This document shows, piece after piece, positions 56,707 to 64,000 of a stretch of DNA of 64,000 nt. Numbering within the stretch: position 1 is the stretch's first letter; the number at the start of each line of letters is the position of its first letter. This DNA is from Anadara kagoshimensis (lineage: Eukaryota > Mollusca > Bivalvia > Arcoida > Arcidae): assembly GCA_021292105.1 (NCBI GenBank), contig CM037871.1:38689182-38753181 (forward strand), written 5' to 3'. The notes beneath the pieces were generated by a model. The model did no database searches. It had not been told where the DNA came from and was given only the letters and a program-made list of their open reading frames with translations. The translations under genes were made by a program, and so were the position numbers.

Positions 56707-57100
56707 GGTCATACCAGTTTTTTTTTCTTTGTTAAGCGTCCGCCCTTTTTTAAAAAATTCACCTACCTATAGGTAAATACGAAGCAAAAAATATAAAAAC
56801 CCTCTCTTATGTAAAAATATGGAACTTGTAATTTAATAAACAGTCCAAAAGGAACATAAAGCAATTATAATTGTAATAAATTATAAAATATAGTAAAAAA
56901 GAAATTGTAATTTCAAAAAGAACAAAGTAAAAATGTGTTATAAATATAACCTTAAATGATTGACATTCCCCCCCCCCCCAAAAAAAAAAAGAAACATGAA
57001 CAGAATAACTTCGATAAAAAAATTTGTTTGCTTTTTTCATGTTTGAATCCCAAAACCTACCCGCCAGCGGACGCTTAACAAAGAAAAAACCGGCATGGCC
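56707..57100. mobile_element. MITE with 35-bp inverted ends and TAA flanks
   Basis: 394 bp. The left end GGTCATACCAGTTTTTTTTT, CTTTGTTAAGCGTCCGC is mirrored at the right end GCGGACGCTTAACAAAGAAA, AAACCGGCATGGCC. TAA lies on both sides (56704-56706 and 57101-57103), a possible 3-bp duplication. The interior is AT-rich with a C9 run. No transposase. Confidence 0.72.
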
Positions 57101-57227
57101 TAATTATGTTTTGTGATGAAAAACCAAAAAATGAACTTAATTGACCAAGCATATTTCGCTTTAAAACTGAATTTTAATAATGATATGCATGTTTTAATTT
57201 TGTTCTATTATTGGTGTATTTGTTTCA

Positions 57228-57300
57228 CAGTTAATGCGCTATGATAGAGCTTGATCCCGATACGAACATTTTATGCAAAGAAACAAATAAATTGTTGATA
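57228..57300 (+). mobile_element. Small Penelope-like fragment
   Basis: GCGCTATGATAGAGCTTGAT, CCC, TTTTATGCAA and ACAAATAAATTGTTGA align with 44962-45040 inside the Penelope-like relic. A short old fragment. Confidence 0.5.
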
Positions 57301-58485
57301 CTTATATATCCCTTAAACATACCTGGTACAGTCTAATTTATGGTTTTAAGTATTTTCTGGCAGTTGCTTTGCTTAATTATGATACTTCTGTTGAATGCTA
57401 GTATTTTTTGTTTTCAAAATTATGCTAATCAATTAAAACTCCTACATGGTATCAATGCGGTATTTTACAGCTTCTTAATCACTTATCACTCCAATATTTC
57501 CAAATCCAAATGTATATTTTCGATTTATCGCCAAATTCCTGTATAACGTCAAAATCCGACTGAACAAATGATGGCAATGAAACGTGGTTTTATTGTGTAT
57601 TCTAATACTGGGCCCTCCAGTTCCAATATGTGGTTAGTTTTTTCATTAACTTGCATTATGTGATGTTTATAGTTCCGTTGTCCAGTGTATATTTTTCGAC
57701 CATACATAGGTGACTTAAGTTGTGAATAGTTTTTATTTTTGGAATGTCTTTGGTATTGTTTAGCATATATTTAGCAACAGCTTGCTATTTTGGTTTTTCT
57801 CACAATTATTATATATTTACGAAGTGTATGATATTTTGAAATGGTTTCTTTTTCTGTTTCTTTCCAAGTTTAACGCGCGTTTGTTATTTGTAGATAGTAT
57901 TTTCCGTCATATGTCTATTTTGGTACATTTAAACACGTTTACACCAAAAAAATCCTTATTATCAATACGGAAGGTATTATGCACAAAAGTACACATGTAT
58001 GTATAATTTGTTGAATAGTATAGTACATGTATATTGATTTAGTAAATCAAGCTATTTTTATATGTCTTATGATCTTTGCAATTATACAAGTAAAAGACGT
58101 TAAAGCACAACCCCTTAAAGTATTAATCATCACTGCTTACTTTTACTATCAATGGTAGCCGTGTATTTTATTATTTTTAAAATAGAAGAAACCAAATCTC
58201 AGCTGGAAAACATTTATTTTGATATAACCAATGTAACCAAGTGCTCGAAACAACAACTGAAAAAAATCCAAGGAGATAAGAATGACAAACATACGGTTTG
58301 GAAAATTGGTCACGCAGTAAATATCACTCGTTTATTACAAGAGAACTATCAACAATCCCACTTACTTTCCAACAATTAACCTTATTTTATAAACAATAGA
58401 CCAACTGAATGTACATTACTAATAAAACATTGAAAAACATCCAATTTTTTTATTTCATATTTTAATTTCTAATTAAAGGAATATA
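57301..58485. other. Unassigned AT-rich sequence
   Basis: Several short frames, none with recognised homology. Confidence 0.4.
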
Positions 58486-58489
58486 CATA

Positions 58490-58518
58490 CACATACATAC
58501 ATACATACATACATAAAT
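58490..58518. repeat. (CATA)n microsatellite
   Basis: About six to seven tetramers. Confidence 0.85.
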
Positions 58519-58599
58519 TCATACATACATTGAGATGTTGTTTAAGTCACAGCATAAAAATTATACTATGGCAAAGCTAATTATATATTCATATAACTA

Positions 58600-58890
58600 A
58601 TTACATATTACACTAGTTTTTATTTTACAGAACTAGACGGCCGTTTCGGAATAATACGGAATTATTGCCTACTGAGTTTGTGATATCCTCAGGACACCAG
58701 CCACCAGCAGAGATATCGGCTTAGGGGTTTAAATTACATATTATACCAGTTTTAATTTTACAGCACTAGACGGCCGTTTCGGAATACAATTCCTCATCAG
58801 TAGTGCTTGGACCAAAATTATGAAACCAAAACTATTTTGAAGATGTTAAAAAGCTACCCAAAGGACCAAAATATATTTTACCAAATTAAT
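58600..58890 (+). repeat. CACTAGACGG family, two partial tandem copies
   Basis: ACTAGACGGCCGTTTCGGAA occurs at about 58632 and again at about 58763. The text between includes CAGAGATATCGGCTTAGG. After the second come CAGTAGTGCTTGGACC, AAAATTATGAAACCAAAACT and GTTAAAAAGCTACCCAAAGG. It aligns in reverse with 61.1-61.4 and 63.2-63.8 kb. Confidence 0.75.
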
Positions 58891-59223
58891 AATAATAATA
58901 ACTATTATTTTTATTTTCTTTAACAGTGTTTAATAGGATGTGCAAATTATTTTCTCCAAAACTTTAAATTTAATGTTTAAACGATGGAAATCTGATTTAT
59001 GTTGAATAATTTGTTAGCATTTCTTATGTAATACTTTTGGGGTTTTTTTTAAGATTATTATTGTACAGTTTAAGTAATAATATTAAACAATGAGATTGTA
59101 TATCGGTTATCGGCGAGGATATCATTAACCAAGAGGACAAAACATAGTATTTTAATAAAAAAAATTATTGTTCATAAAAATTATCTGCTTCTTAAATTTT
59201 AATATTCCTAAAAAAAACTAAGA

Positions 59224-59448
59224 TACTGTTAAACGTATTTAATTTCGCGTGCATTTATTTTCGCGGTATAGGAAATTAAGACATATCCGCATAATTAAAT
59301 TTTCACGTTTTTGAAATATACACTATAACATAATACGTATAATATAATTTTCGCATAGTATTAATTTTCGCATAGTATTAATTTTCGCGCAAAACAAACG
59401 ACCGCGAAATACGCGAAAATTATTATACCGCGAAATACATTTACAGTA
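59224..59448. mobile_element. MITE of the TACTGT..TTTCGCG family
   Basis: 225 bp. TACTGTTAAACGTATTTAAT, TTCGCG on the left; CGCGAAATACATTTACAGTA on the right. CATAGTATTAATTTTCG is tandemly duplicated inside (59354-59387). Related to 3268-3480. Confidence 0.75.
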
Positions 59449-61124
59449 ATATAACAATATGCTTTATCCTTCAAAGTATTGTCTTTAGTTGGTTTTGGTA
59501 AATTACATTTTGGCCTTTCCATTTTTTTCTTGTTTTCGTATTTCAACATCTTAAGAATAGTTGGATTTCAACAATTTTTTGTCTGAACACTACAGATGAG
59601 GCATTTTATTCTCAAACTAACGTCTAGTGTGTTACAAACATAAAATAGGCTGAGTAATAATTTAATTATATATCTATTTTACAGTGCAATCCGATATTAA
59701 AAAAATACTAATTTAATAAAAAATTCTCTGGCTGTGCTTGTTCCTGAAAACATCAAGAATTTAAGACACACGAATGAAGTCTTGAAAAAATAATTAACAT
59801 CAGCATCATCATAAAAACAGAATTAAAAAAATAACAAAATTAATTATAAATCCAAATATCGATGTCATAATAGGTTAATTCCTTTTATTGAAGTCATGAC
59901 ACCTAATTATGTCATTATTTTTTGAATACCAATAATTCAACATCGATGGACTAATAAAAAGGTTGAAAATAAAATATTTCTGACACATAAAACACGTTAT
60001 ATTTCTGAAAAATAAAACTTAGTATCTGCTCTTTTTATTACCATTGTAATTATGATTTCTGTAAATTGTATTTCACGAATATTGTTTAATTGTTTACATT
60101 CGGATGTAAAGGTTTAAACACATATATCTCATAATTTAATTTTGTTGAAGGCATATAACAATTAACGTGCAATATATTAACAGATTTGTTTTTCGCACGT
60201 GCTAACATATTGCACGTGTCTATTACAGAGAATGAGAGAATGATAATAAACTGTATCAATTTTGCTTCAATTGTTAACTATTGTCAAGTTTTGTGACCGA
60301 TGAACGAGAATCAGGCTAACACAATAAACACCAACTCGTAACGGAAGTATTAAACGCGAGTATGCTTCTAAAGAAAAAATCACTTACGCATGGCTAATTC
60401 AATGAATCTAATTTAGTTAATATAGTAAAACCGTAGAGCTTTTATTAAGCTAAGCAGGGATTTTGGCGACAATTGGAACTACTTCCACATGAACAAACTC
60501 CGATGAACAAAGTTCAGTAACCATAGTTGGTTTTATTTAAGCGTAAATAGCCATGTTTTACCAGCTGCAGTAAACATTTTCAAATTTCCGTTATATCCAA
60601 GTCATGCTCATCCTTTTATAAGACAATATTAAACATCACATAAAAGGTTAATTTTCTACTAAATATCTTCATATGATTAATAACTTTCTGAGACTGCTAA
60701 AAGCTTTCTCTTTTTCTAACGGTTATCGTAATGCTTTTTTAATTCTGTCAATTAATTCTATTTTTGCTCAGATATCTCTTAAAATTGACGGACCTGATTC
60801 ACTTATAAATTCTATTAGTCTTAAGACCTTATCTTAATGAATAAGTATCATTTTTATCCATTCCTGAAATAAAAAGCAGTCCCTTTTAAATTTTTCACTA
60901 GTTCGCTGTTATTTTGTCATCCTTTATTCATATTTAAGAATATTTTACTGTTTGCTTTTTTCTATTGTACGTTGTCACGATTCCACACAGTATTTAATAT
61001 AATATTTTTTCATACATTTGAAGTTTTGACAAATATTCATGTTGACATAATGAGTGAATTACACTTATTTACTAACTAATCGTATCATAATCGGAAGGTA
61101 ATTATAATATGTTTATATAAATTG
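59449..61124. other. Unassigned AT-rich sequence
   Basis: No gene or repeat family recognised. Confidence 0.4.
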
Positions 61125-61400
61125 TATTCAGAAACGACCGTCTAGTGCTGTAAAATTAAGGCAGGTATAATATGTTATTTAAACCACTGAGCCGATATCT
61201 CTGCTGGTGGGATAACAAATTCAGTGGACAATAATTGTGTATTACTTTCAGAAGTATACTATTATTTAACTTTGCTGCAAGTAAACAAAACTTAAAATTC
61301 CCCAAAAACTAAGGTATACTCCATAATGCAAAATATTTTCTTAACTGAATTTGGTAAAATAAATTTTGGTCCTTTAGGCATCTTTTCAACATCTTAAAAC
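61125..61400 (-). repeat. CACTAGACGG family copy
   Basis: ACGACCGTCTAGTGCTGTAA, AATTAA, TTAAACCACTGAGCCGATAT, CTCTGCTGG, CAATAATTGTGTATTA and GGTAAAATAAATTTTGGTCC match the units at 63.2-63.8 kb. Confidence 0.75.
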
Positions 61401-61477
61401 TTTTGATTTAGATAGGTTTTTAGGTTTATGATTTAGACATGTACCATTGTGTTGATTCTATATTTCTAATTAAACTA

Positions 61478-61482
<5 letters not shown>

Positions 61483-61519
<37 letters not shown>
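61483..61519. repeat. (GT)n microsatellite
   Basis: About 18 dinucleotides. Confidence 0.95.
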
Positions 61520-61522
<3 letters not shown>

Positions 61523-63180
61523 AAACACCGTAATTACCTTTATAGTCCAGTCAATCTAAAGTTTTGCCTATATTTTGTAAATAAAAAAATAAAATGTTCT
61601 TTTATGCATAAAATGTTTATGGTAGGAAATAGGCAAAACAGTTTTTGGGGAGTTTGATTTTTTTTATAGAAAAGGGACATACCTGTGGTAAAACATGTAG
61701 CCACATTCTCATATATTTTTGCTATTTGAACAATATGTAAAGCAAAGACACTGGACTTTACCCATCCTAATTGTTTTCAAATATACATTTAACATTTCTG
61801 ATCTCTTTGTAATTTGGTTGCAATTTATTGTTAGTCTGTCACAATCTTATATTTTCAATAAAGAAAAAGTAATGACAGAATAAACTTAGCAACGCTGTAG
61901 AAAAATAGAACAAATATGCTTTTAACCTGTGATTTAGTCATCTTATCATTCGTGTGCATATTTAAATATCTCCGAGATTAATTAATCTTTTTTTTCAACT
62001 TTTCACTATTCCTTTTTTACTGTCTTTTAAGAAAATGATTTAATTTTTTACCTTGCATATACATATTGCATTCAAAATTTCTTAAATGATCCGTTTTAAA
62101 TCTATGTATAACTTTTCATCTGATTTCTGGGTTTTTCTTCATATATAGTATCAGAGAATACTCAAGCTTTTTAACATTTCTGTGTAAAATTTAGACTTTT
62201 TCTATAGAAAATGCTATTTTCAACTTTAATTGGCACAAAAGTCAAATCCCACTGGATTAAAGGTTTTTTATGGTGAGTAATATCACCTTTTCTGAAAACA
62301 ATCACATAAAAATATTTTCTCTTGCAAATACTCATTGAGTTTGACATATTTTTCACAGATTGACTGGATTAATAGGGTATTAAATAATTTCACATTATTA
62401 TCTGTGGTTCTGGCCTTTTACATATTTTAGAGCCTACTTTTTAATTATTAGTATATATGGTTGTATGGGTTCGAGAGAAATTACTCTGTTATTAACATGA
62501 AATAAAAGTGGTAACTTATATATTTATTACAATTTACATCATATGTACTTGTTACGCGGCGTTTAGTGAACAAAAGATGATTAACACTTGGTTTTGTCGA
62601 TTATAATACAACTTTGCTCATTTTATTATTTGAAACAGTTAGTGGCAATTAACGCCTCCCTGTGTATTAATTAAACTTTTTCTGGTTCAACCTAATGCTG
62701 CAAAAAATATATCAGTTATATACGCAAAAATTTTGAAAACATATCAAGAACATTGTACAAAATGTTTAAGAAAACCTATAAGATAGGAGCGCGTTGAATG
62801 AAATACTGAATAAATATTTTTACCTCTGTCATTTTGAATATTTATTTACTAATGCAACGAAAAAACGAAGAAGAATAGTATAAATCGCAAATATATCTAT
62901 CCATGGTCAAATTATAACAAGAAAAAAAACCAAAGTAAAAATGTTTAAAACTGGCAAAAAAGTCAAACATATAAACTAGGGAAGTGATACCAGAAGCTCT
63001 TGAAAAGTAAGCACTCCCCGTTGAGCAAGGTATGTTAAGCACAAAAAATGAAGATATTTAATATCTTGACCATTGGCATTTTGAATATTTATTTCAATAA
63101 AGCAACACATAAACTAATTTTTCAATTACAGATAATTTCCCAAAAATGTACAATATAACAGATTTGATAAAAACTTATTT
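61520..63180. other. Unassigned AT-rich sequence
   Basis: No gene or repeat family recognised. Confidence 0.4.
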
Positions 63181-63194
63181 GAAATATACTTTTT

Positions 63195-63765
63195 TTTTAA
63201 ATTGCTGCTAGTTAAAATTTGAAATTCCTCAAAAACAGGTATACTTTTTCATGCAACGTATTTCCTTATCCAAGTTTGGTAAAATATATTTTGGTACTTT
63301 GGGTTTCTTTTCAACATCTTTGAAAAAAGTTTTGGTTTTATAATTTTGGTCCAAGCACTACTGATAAGGAATTGTATTTCGAAAGGACCGTCTAGTGATG
63401 TTAAATTAAAACTGGTATAGTATGTAATTTAAACCACTGAGCCGGTATCTCTGCGGGTCGCTCTTGCCCAAAGGATTTCACAAACTCAGTAGGCAATAAT
63501 TGTGTATTATTGTCAGACATATACTATTGTCTAAATTTGCTGCTAGTTAAAATTTGAATTTCCCCAAAAAACCTGAGGTAAAATCTCTCGTGTAAAATTT
63601 TTCCTTGGCCAAGTTTGGTAAAATAAATGTTGGTACTTTGAGTTTGTTTTCAACATCTTGTAAAAAGTTTTGGTTTCATAATTTTGGTCCGAGCACTACT
63701 AATGAGGAACTGTATTCCGAAAATGCCGCCTAATGCTGTATAATTAAAACTGATATAATACGCAA
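63195..63765 (-). repeat. CACTAGACGG family, tandem units of about 335 bp
   Basis: TTGCTGCTAGTTAAAATTTG begins at about 63203 and again at about 63538, giving a period near 335 bp. Each unit has TTTTCAACATCTT, AAAAGTTTTGGTTT, ATAATTTTGGTCC, the AGCACTACT motif and a CCGTCTAGTG-like motif. The second unit stops about 20 bp after its CCGCCTAATGCTG motif. No coding. Confidence 0.8.
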
Positions 63766-63804
63766 TTTTCTATCATTTTTTTATTTAGGAAAGTCTGGTT
63801 TTTT

Positions 63805-64000
63805 TTACTTGTCCTTGGTTTGAGAATCACACACAAATATACTGGTCCATGTTCAAATCACAAATACAAAAACTAACCAAAAGCTTTGAAAACAGGAAAA
63901 ATAAATGATACACATGAACCTCCAACACGGTGGGACCTGATGCTCCAGAAGAGTTGGCACCTCCTGTTTAGCTAAGCACACCCGCTAATTTTGTTATCAG
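63805..64000 (-). mobile_element. Penelope-like element 3' region, continuing past the window
   Basis: In reverse orientation this matches the non-coding stretch after the RT relic at 45.19-45.34 kb (ACATGAACCTCCA, CTCCAGAAGAG, CACCTCCTGTTTAGCTA). Any coding part would lie beyond position 64000. Confidence 0.5.

Noticed and set aside
58152-58379. 75-codon plus-strand frame
   Set aside because: Looks protein-like by composition but shows no domain, signal or splice support.

Overview
This is eukaryotic, AT-rich, repeat-dense DNA. It most likely comes from a marine mollusc, probably a bivalve. The evidence is one spliced homeobox gene of lophotrochozoan type, tRNA-headed SINEs with the tail usual in bivalve genomes (GATATAAGTGAAATATTCTT), Penelope-like reverse-transcriptase relics with a familiar bivalve-type 3' region, mariner elements, and many non-LTR retroposons ending in microsatellite tails. 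The species assignment is an inference.

The only host gene I can support is orthopedia (otp), a paired-like homeobox gene on the minus strand. It has three coding exons: 27269-27206, 26678-26425 and 5698-5168. The splice sites and phases fit exactly and give 282 residues with a Q50 homeodomain (residues 61-120) and a C-terminal OAR motif. Intron 1 is 527 bp. Intron 2 is about 20.7 kb and splits the homeodomain between residues 46 and 47.

Intron 2 (5.7-26.4 kb) holds a near-full-length LINE in the sense direction of otp (about 7.2-12.2 kb) with an intact 1160-codon EN-RT frame. It also holds several miniature inverted-repeat elements, two SINEs, a truncated LINE and many microsatellites. Below 5.2 kb lie the otp 3' flank, degenerate tandem repeats, a 53-bp minisatellite (about 1985-2890) and a decayed mariner transposase (about 558-1465).

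From 27.3 kb to 64 kb I see no other host gene. The stretch holds retroposon 3' ends, MITE families, a 24-bp minisatellite (33.0-33.7 kb), a Penelope-like relic (44.5-45.3 kb), a 35-bp satellite of about 73 units (46.6-49.15 kb), a mariner with perfect 28-bp ends and TA duplications (50697-52032), a second mariner relic (52.59-53.41 kb), a 410-bp foldback element (53.41-53.82 kb) and a partly tandem family of about 335 bp (22.4, 58.6, 61.1 and 63.2-63.8 kb).

The most notable novelty is a family of tiny palindromic elements of about 57-117 bp with ends TGTCATATACC...GGTATATGACA. Several copies have exact 4-bp target duplications, and one copy sits inside the edge of another. The second is the unusual coding layout of the intronic LINE, whose ORF1 and ORF2 share a frame and are separated by a single TAG with no ATG for ORF2.
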